64,000 nucleotides of DNA, from positions 1,797,099 to 1,861,098 of the forward strand of contig NZ_CP061305.1 of the NCBI RefSeq assembly GCF_018687755.1, given 5' to 3'. Under the pieces are notes generated by a model. The model was not told where the DNA came from. It was given only the letters and a program-made list of their open reading frames with translations, and searched no databases. Shown here piece by piece: positions 7,241 through 15,126 of the stretch (within the stretch, counting starts at the first letter, position 1; every line of letters starts with the position of its first letter). The translations under genes and the position numbers were made by a program. Source of the DNA: Polynucleobacter sp. JS-Mosq-20-D10. GTDB lineage: Bacteria; Pseudomonadota; Gammaproteobacteria; Burkholderiales; Burkholderiaceae.

Positions 7241-8410
7241 TTATTTGTTTTTCGCAACAGCAGCAACTACCTTAGTGGCAGCTTCTGCCATTGAATCGGC
7301 ACTAATGATTGGTAAACCAGAGTCTGCAAGAATCTTCTTCCCCAACTCCTCATTAGTACCCTTCATACGCACAACCAAAGGTACAGTTAAGTTCACTGCT
7401 TTACATGCTTTAACTACACCGTCAGCAATCACATCGCAACGCATAATGCCGCCGAAAATATTTACCAAAATTGCTTCAACGCTCTTGTTCTTGAGCATGA
7501 TCTTGAAAGCTTCTGTTACTTTCTCTGCAGTTGCACCACCACCAACGTCCAAGAAGTTTGCTGGCTCGCCGCCAAATAACTTAATAGTATCCATCGTAGC
7601 CATTGCCAAGCCCGCACCATTTACTAAGCATCCGATGTTGCCGTCTAGTGAAATGTAGGCTAAGTCAAACTTAGAAGCCTCGATCTCAGCCGCATCTTCT
7701 TCATCGATATCGCGATAAGCTACGATTTCTGGATGACGATATAAAGCATTTGGATCAAAATTGAATTTGGCATCAAGTGCCTTGATCTTCCCGTTGCCTT
7801 CAAGAATCAATGGATTGATCTCCACTAATGAAGCATCGGTTTCCCAATAGGTTTTGTACAAGTTTTTAAATACGTCGCTTGCCATTGGAATAGATGCATC
7901 TGGAACGCCAATGCCTTTTGCAATGATCTGACAATCAGCATCTGTCAACCCAATCAAGGGGTCAACAAACACTTTAATAATTTTTTCTGGGTGAGATTCT
8001 GCAACCTCTTCAATATCCATACCACCTTCGCTGGACGCCATGATCACATTTTTCTGTGTGCCACGATCGGTAACGATACTAAAGTAGTACTCTTTTTTAA
8101 TGTCTGCGCCGTCTTCAATTAAAAGACGATTTACCTTTTGACCTTCTGGGCCTGTTTGATGAGTTTTCAACTGCATACCCAAAATTTCAGAAGCGTATTT
8201 TTTCACTTCGTCCATACTGCGTGCCAATTTCACACCACCGCCTTTACCGCGACCACCTGCATGAATTTGTGCTTTAACAACCCATACCGGACCGCCAAGC
8301 TTTTCGGCAGCTTTAATTGCCTCATCAACACTAAATGCAGAGATGCCGTTTGGAACAGGCACATTAAATTGGCGCAGTAGCTCTTTGCCTTGGTACTCGT
8401 GAATTTTCAT
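7241..8410 (-). CDS. sucC: Succinyl-CoA synthetase beta subunit
   Basis: The nucleotide-binding subunit of succinyl-CoA ligase; it pairs with SucD in the cytoplasm. The 389 residues show the N-terminal ATP-grasp fold (MKIHEYQGKELLRQFNVPVP and the Gly-rich AQIHAGGRGKGGGVKL), the metal and nucleotide segment LVEINPLI, and the C-terminal ligase domain with LVNIFGGIMRCDVIA. The ATG is preceded by CGGGAG at good spacing. It is first in the sucCD pair. The spacer to recX is 189 bp and holds a small palindrome, which may be where the operon is controlled. Confidence 0.98.
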   Translation of the reverse strand: MKIHEYQGKELLRQFNVPVPNGISAFSVDEAIKAAEKLGGPVWVVKAQIHAGGRGKGGGVKLARSMDEVKKYASEILGMQLKTHQTGPEGQKVNRLLIEDGADIKKEYYFSIVTDRGTQKNVIMASSEGGMDIEEVAESHPEKIIKVFVDPLIGLTDADCQIIAKGIGVPDASIPMASDVFKNLYKTYWETDASLVEINPLILEGNGKIKALDAKFNFDPNALYRHPEIVAYRDIDEEDAAEIEASKFDLAYISLDGNIGCLVNGAGLAMATMDTIKLFGGEPANFLDVGGGATAEKVTEAFKIMLKNKSVEAILVNIFGGIMRCDVIADGVVKACKAVNLTVPLVVRMKGTNEELGKKILADSGLPIISADSMAEAATKVVAAVAKNK

Positions 8411-8456
8411 TATTACTCCCGAAACGGTATCTTTTTTGCAAGCGATGAGGATTAGT

Positions 8457-8468
8457 AAAACCGGTTTT
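8457..8468. promoter_or_regulatory. 12-bp perfect palindrome in the sucCD upstream region
   Basis: AAAACCGGTTTT lies 47 bp before the sucC start in the 189-bp spacer between sucC and recX. Perfect two-fold symmetry and position suggest a possible operator. No known regulator consensus is recognised, and short AT-flanked palindromes also arise by chance. Confidence 0.25.
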
Positions 8469-8599
8469 TGCCTTGATCACCTACCTACCCAATAAACAAC
8501 CCTAAGTAGTTCATCTGAATAAATGGGAGCGACTTGACCGACTGCGTAAGTCTATCATGCTGCAATGCGGCAACATGCTCTATCTGCTCCGTAATTGCC

Positions 8600-9136
8600 C
8601 TAGTTTGACCGCCCCGCCACCACCCTAGAGACCACATCCGAACTGAAGCCCTTAGACGCCAGGAAACGATACTGCCGAGCCCGCTCTTTTTGCTCTGTCG
8701 CTAAAGCTCCAAATTTACGCAACCATAATTCGTGAGCGCGTTGGTATTCAGTCTCTTTGAGCTTCCTAAGGAGATTTACCGTCTTTGCGCTATCCACGCC
8801 AGCTTGGGTGAGTTCGTCCTGTATTTTTCGGGTGCCATACCGCTCACTACGTCGTCTAACAAGGGCCTCTGCAAAACGCTCATCAGAAAGCCAGCCGCGA
8901 GCCTCAAAATCATCTAAAACAGCTTCTATCTGAGTCGCAAGAGGTATACCTGTGACTGGTATATCTCCATCCTCTAAAGTTGGGTTGAACTTCAATGACC
9001 TTGCTGTAGACTCCGCAAGCTTAGTGGCCAATCCCTTACGGCTGTACTCGCGCATGGATAAAAGGCGCAAAGCCCGAGCTTTGAGACTCGGGCTTTGTTT
9101 CTTCTTTTTTTGAACAGCACTACCTAATTCTGACAT
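8600..9136 (-). CDS. recX: Recombination regulatory protein RecX
   Basis: A small helical protein that binds RecA filaments and limits their activity. The 178-residue protein is slightly longer than E. coli RecX. Visible are ARALRLLSMREYSRKGLATKL at the start of the three-helix repeats, then DFEARGWLSDERFAEALVRRRSERYG, the best conserved part of the family. It follows recA by 7 bp on the same strand, so it is very likely co-transcribed and SOS-induced with it. The N-terminal 20 residues are Lys-rich and may be an extension. Confidence 0.93.
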   Translation of the reverse strand: MSELGSAVQKKKKQSPSLKARALRLLSMREYSRKGLATKLAESTARSLKFNPTLEDGDIPVTGIPLATQIEAVLDDFEARGWLSDERFAEALVRRRSERYGTRKIQDELTQAGVDSAKTVNLLRKLKETEYQRAHELWLRKFGALATEQKERARQYRFLASKGFSSDVVSRVVAGRSN

Positions 9137-9143
9137 CGAAGAA

Positions 9144-10232
9144 TTACGCTTCCTCTTCTTCGCTCACAACATCACTGACTATTGCTGTGCCTGTCTTTAC
9201 ACCCAATTTCGCACGAATCTTGGCTTCGATATCTTGAGCAATGGCAGGATTCTCTTTCAAGAACTCACGCACATTGTCTTTTCCTTGACCAATGCGATCA
9301 CCGTTATAGGCGTACCAAGACCCTGATTTTTCAACGATATCAGCCTCAACACCCATATCAATAATTTCACCTTCTCGAGAAATTCCAGCGCCGTACATGA
9401 TGTCAAATATTGCTTCGCGGAATGGCGGAGATACCTTGTTCTTAACTACCTTCACGCGCGTCTCATTACCAACAACTTCATCGCCTTTTTTGATACTACC
9501 AATACGACGAATGTCTAGACGCATAGAGGCGTAGAACTTCAGCGCATTACCACCAGTTGTAGTTTCTGGTGAACCAAACATCACGCCAATTTTCATACGG
9601 ATCTGGTTAATGAAGATGACGGTCGTATTGGTGCGCTTAATCGCACCAGTCAATTTACGTAAGGCTTGGCTCATCAGACGGGCTTGGAGGCCAGGTAATG
9701 AATCGCCCATATCGCCCTCGATCTCAGCCCTCGGAACCAAGGCTGCTACCGAGTCAATCACGATTAAATCGATAGAGCCTGAGCGCACCAAGGCATCTGC
9801 AATTTCCAATGCTTGCTCGCCAGTATCCGGTTGGGAGATCAACAGATTATTAACATCTACACCTAAGCGTGAGGCGTATTGAACATCTAAAGCATGCTCC
9901 GCATCGATGAAGGCACAAGTTCCGCCTATCTTTTGCATCTCTGCAATCGCATGCAAAGTCAGGGTGGTCTTGCCTGAAGACTCTGGGCCGTAAATCTCAA
10001 TGACGCGCCCACGGGCTAAACCGCCCACTCCAAGTGCAATATCTAAACCCAATGAACCGCTGGAAACCACCTGTATGTCCTGATGAATCTCTGCATCGCC
10101 CAATCTCATGATTGAGCCCTTACCAAATTGCTTCTCAATTTGCGCTAAGGCTGCAGTCAATGCTTTTTGCTTATCTCCGCTCATACCGTCAAATTCGGAT
10201 GAGGCTGATTTTCTCTTATCGTCCAAGGCCAT
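9144..10232 (-). CDS. recA: Recombinase RecA
   Basis: Forms ATP-dependent filaments on single-stranded DNA for homologous recombination and triggers LexA self-cleavage in the SOS response. The start at 10232 is chosen because it gives the usual MALDDKRKSA N-terminus, 362 residues, and has AAAAGGGA 6 bases upstream. An in-frame ATG at 10331 would add a low-complexity leader across the SOS box and is rejected. Walker A is GPESSGKTT, Walker B LIVIDSVAAL, and the L2 loop contains NQIRMKIGVMFGSPETTTGG. The acidic C-terminus (SEEEEA) is typical. A perfect LexA site lies 70 bp upstream, and recX follows. Confidence 0.98.
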   Translation of the reverse strand: MALDDKRKSASSEFDGMSGDKQKALTAALAQIEKQFGKGSIMRLGDAEIHQDIQVVSSGSLGLDIALGVGGLARGRVIEIYGPESSGKTTLTLHAIAEMQKIGGTCAFIDAEHALDVQYASRLGVDVNNLLISQPDTGEQALEIADALVRSGSIDLIVIDSVAALVPRAEIEGDMGDSLPGLQARLMSQALRKLTGAIKRTNTTVIFINQIRMKIGVMFGSPETTTGGNALKFYASMRLDIRRIGSIKKGDEVVGNETRVKVVKNKVSPPFREAIFDIMYGAGISREGEIIDMGVEADIVEKSGSWYAYNGDRIGQGKDNVREFLKENPAIAQDIEAKIRAKLGVKTGTAIVSDVVSEEEEA

Positions 10233-10262
10233 TTTTAATCCCTTTTCACTATTTGTTAGGCT

Positions 10263-10289
10263 GTTTTTTGAGTTTTTTGAGTTTTTTGT
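10263..10289. repeat. Triple 9-bp AT-rich repeat in the recA leader
   Basis: The unit GTTTTTTGA (plus strand) occurs three times in succession, the last ending GT, between the SOS box and the recA start. On the recA strand this is a run of A-tracts phased at 9 bases. It may be a curved or unstructured leader element, or simple slippage-prone DNA. Confidence 0.7.
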
Positions 10290-10301
10290 CAACATATAAC
10301 T

Positions 10302-10321
10302 TACTGTATATAAAAACAGTA
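10302..10321 (-). promoter_or_regulatory. LexA-binding site (SOS box) of recA
   Basis: TACTGTATATAAAAACAGTA matches the LexA consensus CTG-N10-CAG in full; as recalled, it is also the sequence of the E. coli umuDC SOS box. It overlaps a likely promoter: TTGCAA lies just upstream on the recA strand and a TATA-like -10 lies within the box. LexA binding would block recA-recX until DNA damage. Confidence 0.95.
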
Positions 10322-10349
10322 CTATTTGCAAGTGGCTTTTAAAAAGAAT

Positions 10350-10883
10350 TTACTGATTCTGTCGTAGATTTGCACTGACATGACGGTTATGCCAATGGAA
10401 AAATAGTGGCATAGCAACACCCCATACGATTGCCAAAAGGATTAGGCCTCCTAGTTGCCCATTGGGCCCCCAAGAACCTGCCCCCATCCGAATGCCTGCT
10501 TCATAAGACATTGGACCCGCTATTGCTCCTAGAACTGCTCCCAACCATGGCCTGCCACGTAACCAAGATAAGGATCCGTTAACAGTGCTGGCTACCAATG
10601 CCCATAGGGTCCACATCCAAAATGGGGATAGGTAGACACTAGGCCAAGCATCTTTAAAGTTTAGAAAGCCTAAATTAGCTATAAGTGTGTCAGCGCTCAC
10701 TCCAAATATAAGAGCCTTGAATATTAGCTTGAGCTCTAGCTTTGAGTGCTCCGAACGCCAAATATGTATTCCAAGATACAAGAGAGTGCCGATGACGGGC
10801 CATAAAACCTGCTCATTAGCCGCGCCAATAATGCAAGCAAACCAACCGACTTGGAAAAGCACGAAATTCCAAAATTTAGCCAT
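10350..10883 (-). CDS. DUF2878 family membrane protein
   Basis: A 177-residue inner-membrane protein with about five or six hydrophobic segments and no known function. It fits the DUF2878 family: the N-terminal FWNFVLFQVGWFACIIGA, a central LSPFWMWTLWALVASTVNGSL and the Gly-rich GAIAGPMSYEAGIRMGA are recognisable. It is transcribed toward recA, but recA has its own promoter and SOS box, so it is probably a separate unit. tRNA-Met lies upstream on the same strand behind a terminator. No function is proposed. Confidence 0.75.
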   Translation of the reverse strand: MAKFWNFVLFQVGWFACIIGAANEQVLWPVIGTLLYLGIHIWRSEHSKLELKLIFKALIFGVSADTLIANLGFLNFKDAWPSVYLSPFWMWTLWALVASTVNGSLSWLRGRPWLGAVLGAIAGPMSYEAGIRMGAGSWGPNGQLGGLILLAIVWGVAMPLFFHWHNRHVSANLRQNQ

Positions 10884-10915
10884 CGATCAGCTCCAAGCAA
10901 AATTACCTAAGAAAA

Positions 10916-10941
10916 AGGCCACTGCCGGTGGGCAATGGCCT
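10916..10941 (-). terminator. Terminator after tRNA-Met
   Basis: AGGCCACTGCC and GGCAATGGCCT form an 11-bp stem with one mismatch around GGTG. On the minus strand it is followed by TTTTTC. It begins 8 bp past the encoded CCA end of the tRNA. Confidence 0.8.
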
Positions 10942-10948
10942 CTTGATT

Positions 10949-11025
10949 TGGTGGCGATTCAGGGATTCGAACCCCGGACCTGTGGATTATGATTCCATCG
11001 CTCTAACCAACTGAGCTAAATCGCC
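10949..11025 (-). tRNA. tRNA-Met (anticodon CAT), CCA encoded
   Basis: A 77-nt cloverleaf. The acceptor stem is GGCGATT/AATCGCC with discriminator A and genomic CCA. The D arm is GCTCAGTTGGTTAGAGC, the anticodon loop ATCATAA gives CAT, and the T arm contains GGTTCGAATCC. The anticodon stem has an A-C mismatch at its base (27-43). The acceptor end is fully paired, so it is elongator rather than initiator Met. A tRNA-Ile2 with lysidine-modified CAT has the same loop and cannot be excluded without comparison to TilS identity elements. Confidence 0.92.
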
Positions 11026-11095
11026 GAAGGACAGATTTTAGCTTATTTGATCAAAATGCTCAATTTATCCACTTTGACCCCATACACCCAGCCCA

Positions 11096-11908
11096 TTAGA
11101 CAATCTTAATACTTAATTCCGGCAAATTATCGATAGTGCATCGAATAACATCGCCACGAATTACTGGCCCAACATTCTCAGGGGTGCCAGAATAAATGAT
11201 ATCGCCGGGAAACAATTCATTTGCCTCGGATAGCTTAGCAATTTGCTCTGCTACCGACCAAATCATTTGATCTAAAGTGGCCCTCTGTTTGACAACACTG
11301 TTTACAGAAAGTGAAATCGTGCCTTTAGTAAAGTGACCCACCTGACCCACTCGAAAAATCGGTCCAATAGGAGCTGAATTGTCAAAAGATTTACCGATTT
11401 CCCAGGGCTTTTTTTGGTCACCCATAAAGCGCTGTAAATCACGGCGCGTCATATCTAAACCCAAGGCGTACCCAAACACATGTTCCAGCGCCCTCTCTAC
11501 AGGAATATTTTTTCCGCCCTTATTGAGAGCTGCAACCAACTCAACCTCATAGTGATAGTTTTTAGTAAGCGATGGATAAGGATGATCTACTAGCCTATTT
11601 GGCGCTACGAACTGAATGGCATCTGTTGGCTTCTGAAAAAAGAATGGTGGCTCCCGAGCAGGGTCAGATCCCATCTCACGTGCATGGGCTGCATAGTTTC
11701 TACCGATACAGTAAACACGACGCACAGGAAATTCAGCATCACTTCCCGCAATGGGTATGAGCGTTTGCGCAACCACAAAAGGAGTCTGAATTGAGTCGCC
11801 CAACTTGTGGGCCTGAACACCAGAAACCATCCCCACCGAGGAGAGTGATGCAACACCGAGCTTAATCGCATTACGTCGACTAAGAAGATCGTTTTCTGGA
11901 TATGACAT
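11096..11908 (-). CDS. Fumarylacetoacetate hydrolase family protein with Tat-like leader
   Basis: A C-C bond hydrolase or isomerase of the FAH family, which act on acyl-pyruvates and related diketo acids from aromatic breakdown. The catalytic core starts near residue 60 with RVYCIGRNYAAHAREMG. It continues through PFFFQKPTDAI, YHYEVELV with the metal-binding Glu residues, GYALGLDMTRRDLQ and FPGDIIYSGTPENVGPV. The first 34 residues are unusual: SRRNAIKLGVASLSSVGMVS followed by VQA is a twin-arginine-type signal, whereas close relatives such as fumarylpyruvate hydrolases begin directly in the core. The protein may therefore be periplasmic. It stands alone and no ring-cleavage gene is adjacent. 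The substrate is unknown. Confidence 0.85.
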   Translation of the reverse strand: MSYPENDLLSRRNAIKLGVASLSSVGMVSGVQAHKLGDSIQTPFVVAQTLIPIAGSDAEFPVRRVYCIGRNYAAHAREMGSDPAREPPFFFQKPTDAIQFVAPNRLVDHPYPSLTKNYHYEVELVAALNKGGKNIPVERALEHVFGYALGLDMTRRDLQRFMGDQKKPWEIGKSFDNSAPIGPIFRVGQVGHFTKGTISLSVNSVVKQRATLDQMIWSVAEQIAKLSEANELFPGDIIYSGTPENVGPVIRGDVIRCTIDNLPELSIKIV

Positions 11909-12007
11909 ACCAAACCCCTTTAAAAAGATAAGTCATCTTAATCCCATTACAAAATATGTACATCAGCAAAACCCCTGCACAATCACCACCAATAAGGAGG
12001 CGCAGTC

Positions 12008-12418
12008 TTACTTAATCTGAAAGGTACTCACCGCCTCATCCCGGTTATAGCGTACGAAAACTTCAATCTTTGTGGATAAAAAGAGTTTCTTCAAGACCTC
12101 ATCTTTGTTTTCAAAAGTGATGGCGGTTTGCTCTGGGAAGCGCGAAAAAGGGTCGCTCATCACCTCAATGGATTGCCCATCTACTTTAATCAGCCGAATA
12201 GTGCGCTTATACAGGCGGTCAGACTGAATAAAAATCAGGCGCTTGACGTACTTATCTAAGACCAGCTTTTGCCCCAGATCATTTGTCTTGAAATAGTAGA
12301 CCAATTCATCTTTGCCATTAGTGGTGACATCCCGCTCCTCATCCCACTTAGCAAATGCTATCTGGCTGGTAAGTGCCCAAAGAATTGCTACTATGAATAA
12401 TCTATACAAAGGCATCAT
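12008..12418 (-). CDS. Hypothetical secreted protein
   Basis: Not recognised. The 136-residue product has a clear Sec signal peptide (LYRLFIVAILWALTSQIAFA, then KWDEERDV), so it should reach the periplasm. The mature part of about 115 residues is rich in charged and aromatic residues, has no cysteine, and alternates short beta-type stretches (ELVYYFKTND, KRLIFIQSD, KIEVFVRYN). It could be a small beta-rich periplasmic domain. Two possible ATG codons lie side by side at 12418 and 12415. It is divergent from the MOSC gene with a 42-bp spacer. Confidence 0.6.
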   Translation of the reverse strand: MMPLYRLFIVAILWALTSQIAFAKWDEERDVTTNGKDELVYYFKTNDLGQKLVLDKYVKRLIFIQSDRLYKRTIRLIKVDGQSIEVMSDPFSRFPEQTAITFENKDEVLKKLFLSTKIEVFVRYNRDEAVSTFQIK

Positions 12419-12460
12419 TTACTTTCTGAGTTCATTTCATCTTATCAGCCAACTACACTT

Positions 12461-13072
12461 ATGCGACTACTCTCCATATCCACCGGCAAAGTGATGCCGC
12501 TCTTTGGGTCCCATCACCCAAACTATTCAACTGTAGCCTCAGCTATCAATAAACAATCTATTAGCAACCTGAGCTCCGCCACTCCAATTGAAATCACTCG
12601 CCTTGGTGTTGCGGGCGATGAGCAAGCCGACCTATCAGTGCATGGCGGCATTGAAAAAGCGATTTACGTCTATCCAATAGAGCACTATGCTTTTTGGAAT
12701 AAACTACTTTCCCGCGAAACCAAAAAATCAGTCAATCTCCCCCTAGGTTCTTTGGGTGAAAACTTCACGATTGAAGGCTTGCTAGAAAATGAGATATTTG
12801 TTGGGGATCAAATGCGTATTGGCACCCTTGAATTTACTGTAGTCAAGCTACGCGAACCCTGCTTTAAGTTCAACGCCAAAATGAAATACAAGGGTGCAGC
12901 CAAGGCGATGTTGCAATCAGGCTTTAGTGGATGGTATCTACGCGTCAATCAAACTGGTGCACTCGCAGCTGGTGCTGAAATTACAGTACTGCCAGGTCAA
13001 AGACTGACATCCATTGCGGATCAAAATCAAGCCCTCTTTAATCGGGGCAATCAAAAAGATCTTTGGGATTAA
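12461..13072 (+). CDS. MOSC domain protein (YiiM-like)
   Basis: A 203-residue MOSC-domain protein; the domain is related to the molybdenum cofactor sulfurase C-terminus and is thought to handle Mo-cofactor or sulfur transfer. YiiM of E. coli takes part in detoxifying N-hydroxylated bases. Family features are the GDEQADLSVHGGIEKAIYVYP segment near residue 55, LGENFTIEGL, and the conserved Cys in REPCFKF near residue 129, the presumed sulfur acceptor. A C-terminal segment, GFSGWYLRV, follows, as in YiiM. A bidirectional terminator lies just after the gene. Function at the substrate level is inferred only from family. Confidence 0.88.
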   Translation: MRLLSISTGKVMPLFGSHHPNYSTVASAINKQSISNLSSATPIEITRLGVAGDEQADLSVHGGIEKAIYVYPIEHYAFWNKLLSRETKKSVNLPLGSLGENFTIEGLLENEIFVGDQMRIGTLEFTVVKLREPCFKFNAKMKYKGAAKAMLQSGFSGWYLRVNQTGALAAGAEITVLPGQRLTSIADQNQALFNRGNQKDLWD

Positions 13073-13099
13073 TTGTTGTGATTGATTTTTGGCAATAAA

Positions 13100-13126
13100 A
13101 AACCCGACCACAGAGTGGTCGGGTTT
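13100..13126. terminator. Bidirectional terminator between MOSC gene and MFS gene
   Basis: AAACCCGACCAC and GTGGTCGGGTTT form a perfect 12-bp stem around AGA, with A and T runs on both flanks. It lies between two convergent genes and should serve both. Confidence 0.9.
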
Positions 13127-13151
13127 AGTTTTTGAAACAGACTAATGAAAC

Positions 13152-14822
13152 TTAGTCTTTAGCGTAAATATCTACGTCTTTAGTTTCTTTAATAAACAGT
13201 GTACCGATTACCAATGTCACCGTAGCGATGATGATTGGATACCAGAGACCGTAGTAAATATTACCGTTTTGCGCAACCAAGGCAAAGGCGATTGTTGGCA
13301 TCAAGCCACCAAACCAACCGTTACCAATATGGTATGGCAAGGACATAGAGGTGTAACGAATACGGGTTGGGAACAACTCAACCAACATCGCTGCAATTGG
13401 GCCATAAACCATGGTTACCAAGATCACCAAAATTACCAAGATACCAAGAATTGCTGCATGGTTGATGCCAGCAGGGTCAGCCTTTGCAGGATAACCAGCA
13501 GCATTCAATGCATCACGAATCGCTTTCTTGAACTCAGCATCTTTTGCTTTCGCATCAGCTGGAGCCATACCCTTAGCGGAGTAGCCCTGAATCTCTGTGT
13601 CGCCAATCTTCACAACAGCAGTACCACCGGCTGGGCCAGCAATAGTTGTGTAGCTTGCAGAGTTAGAAGCCATCACCTGCTTTGCAATGTCGCAAGAGCT
13701 AGTGAACTTCGCAGTACCTGTTGGGTTGAACTGGAAAGTACATTCGTTCACATCAGCAGTAATACTTGCTGGTGCAGTCGCCATTGCCTTTTCTAACGCT
13801 GGGTTAGCAAAGTGGGTTAAGCCATTAAACAAGGAAACTGGTGTGTTCGGGATGTACAGAATGATGGCGAGCAACAAGCCACCCATGATGATGACCTTAC
13901 GGCCAATCTTGTCTGACAAAGAACCGAAGATCACAAAGAATGGTGTACCGATTACCAATGAAGCAGCAATCAACAAGTTCGCAGTCTTAGGATCTACCTT
14001 CAATACTTGAGTGAGGTAGAACAAAGCATAGAACTGACCTGTGTACCAAACCACTGCTTGACCTGCAACCAGACCAAACAATGCCAAGATCACAATCTTC
14101 AAGTTCTTCCATTGACCGAATGACTCTGTCAAAGGCGCTTTAGACAACTTGCCTTCATCTTTCATCTTCTTGAAAGCTGGAGATTCGTTCATCGATAAAC
14201 GGATGTAAACAGAAACGGCCAACAACAAGATGGATAAAAGGAATGGAACACGCCAGCCCCAAACGTCGAAGTCTGGACCTGTAAATTCACGTGTGAACAA
14301 AATCACGAGTAGGGACAAGAACAAACCTAATGTTGCTGTAGTTTGAATCCAAGCTGTGTATGCGCCACGCTTACCGTGAGGAGCATGCTCCGCCACGTAA
14401 GTAGCAGCACCACCGTACTCACCACCCAAAGCTAAACCTTGAAGCATACGCAATGCGATCAAGATCACTGGGGCAGCAACACCGATAGTTGCATAGTTAG
14501 GTAATAGGCCTACGATGAAGGTTGCGCCACCCATGAGCATGATCGTTACCAAGAAGGTGTACTTACGACCGATCAAATCACCTAGGCGACCGAATACCAA
14601 TGCGCCGAATGGGCGAACGATAAAGCCGGCAGCAAACGCAAGCAATGCAAAAATGAAGGCAGAACCTGCATCTAAGCCAGAGAAAAACTGCTTGGCCATA
14701 ATCGCGGCCAATGAACCGTAAAGATAAAAGTCGTACCACTCAAAAACCGTACCTAAAGAGGAAGCAAAAATAACTTTGCGTTCTTCAGCGGTCATTGGGG
14801 CTGCTTTAGTTGATGTTGACAT
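13152..14822 (-). CDS. MFS transporter of the metabolite:H+ symporter (MHS) type
   Basis: A 12-segment inner-membrane symporter of the MHS family, whose members carry dicarboxylates, proline/betaine, shikimate and similar compounds. Recognisable are SLGTVFEWYDFYLYGSLAA at the N-terminus, the loop motif FGRLGDLIGRKYTF, GLALGGEYGGAATYVAEHAP and its second-half partner FGSLSDKIGRK. At 556 residues it is about 100 longer than most relatives. The extra length is a hydrophilic loop after TM9 (about residues 345-460) with two cysteines, expected to lie in the periplasm and possibly disulfide-linked. It is a single gene ending at a shared terminator. The substrate is unknown. Confidence 0.88.
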   Translation of the reverse strand: MSTSTKAAPMTAEERKVIFASSLGTVFEWYDFYLYGSLAAIMAKQFFSGLDAGSAFIFALLAFAAGFIVRPFGALVFGRLGDLIGRKYTFLVTIMLMGGATFIVGLLPNYATIGVAAPVILIALRMLQGLALGGEYGGAATYVAEHAPHGKRGAYTAWIQTTATLGLFLSLLVILFTREFTGPDFDVWGWRVPFLLSILLLAVSVYIRLSMNESPAFKKMKDEGKLSKAPLTESFGQWKNLKIVILALFGLVAGQAVVWYTGQFYALFYLTQVLKVDPKTANLLIAASLVIGTPFFVIFGSLSDKIGRKVIIMGGLLLAIILYIPNTPVSLFNGLTHFANPALEKAMATAPASITADVNECTFQFNPTGTAKFTSSCDIAKQVMASNSASYTTIAGPAGGTAVVKIGDTEIQGYSAKGMAPADAKAKDAEFKKAIRDALNAAGYPAKADPAGINHAAILGILVILVILVTMVYGPIAAMLVELFPTRIRYTSMSLPYHIGNGWFGGLMPTIAFALVAQNGNIYYGLWYPIIIATVTLVIGTLFIKETKDVDIYAKD

Positions 14823-14992
14823 CAGTAGCTCCTAACTATTTTTATTAAATAAAAAACAACTAGGCGATTATGCTTTGAAAAAAATCAAAGAAATCCACTA
14901 CTTAGGGTAATTCCCCATCAAATTAGATCGGGGTTTTCCCCATAAATGTGGATTTGTTGCAACGCATTCGATGCATTCTCTAAGCAGGCGTT

Positions 14993-15009
14993 TGCACCAA
15001 GATATTGCA
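14993..15009 (+). promoter_or_regulatory. NtrC-like binding site upstream of the TRAP operon
   Basis: TGCACCAAGATATTGCA matches the enterobacterial NtrC pattern TGCACCA-N3-TGGTGCA at 12 of 14 defined positions, about 118 bp before the TRAP start. A second inverted half-site (GGTGCA) follows 15 bp later. This is compatible with an enhancer site, but it was recognised by eye. Confidence 0.4.
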
Positions 15010-15072
15010 AGCCGCCCAATTTAGGTGCAAATGTAAATGAGCATCCAACGGTATCCCGATTTAATGGCAAGA

Positions 15073-15090
15073 GCGGTCAGTATCTGGCAG
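15073..15090 (+). promoter_or_regulatory. Weak sigma-54-like promoter before the TRAP operon
   Basis: A GG doublet at 15075-15076 and a GC doublet at 15087-15088 have the obligatory 10-base spacing of -24/-12 promoters, about 39 bp before the ATG. The flanking bases match TGGCACG-N4-TTGCA only partly (about 7 of 12). Confidence 0.25.
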
Positions 15091-15126
15091 CGCACTAAAA
15101 AGATAACTAATTAAGGAGCTATACAA

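Larger units (their letters stand above)
14823..15126. promoter_or_regulatory. 304-bp divergent control region of MFS and TRAP genes
   Basis: No gene is seen. It holds the upstream sequences of the MFS gene (leftward) and the TRAP operon (rightward). Features are a GGGG-TTTT-CCCC arm pair near 14931-14942, an NtrC-like site at 14993-15009, a further GGTGCA half-site at 15024-15029, and a weak sigma-54-like GG-N10-GC pair at 15075-15088. A strong AAGGAG ribosome site precedes the TRAP gene. Confidence 0.5.

Noticed and set aside
10233..10331. Extended N-terminus of RecA starting at 10331
   Set aside because: It would translate through the SOS box and the A-tract repeats, giving a low-complexity NSKNSKNS leader. 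The ATG at 10232 has a good ribosome site and the conserved N-terminus.
10949..11025. tRNA-Ile2 with CAT anticodon
   Set aside because: Not excluded, but the cloverleaf looks more like elongator tRNA-Met, so Met was chosen.
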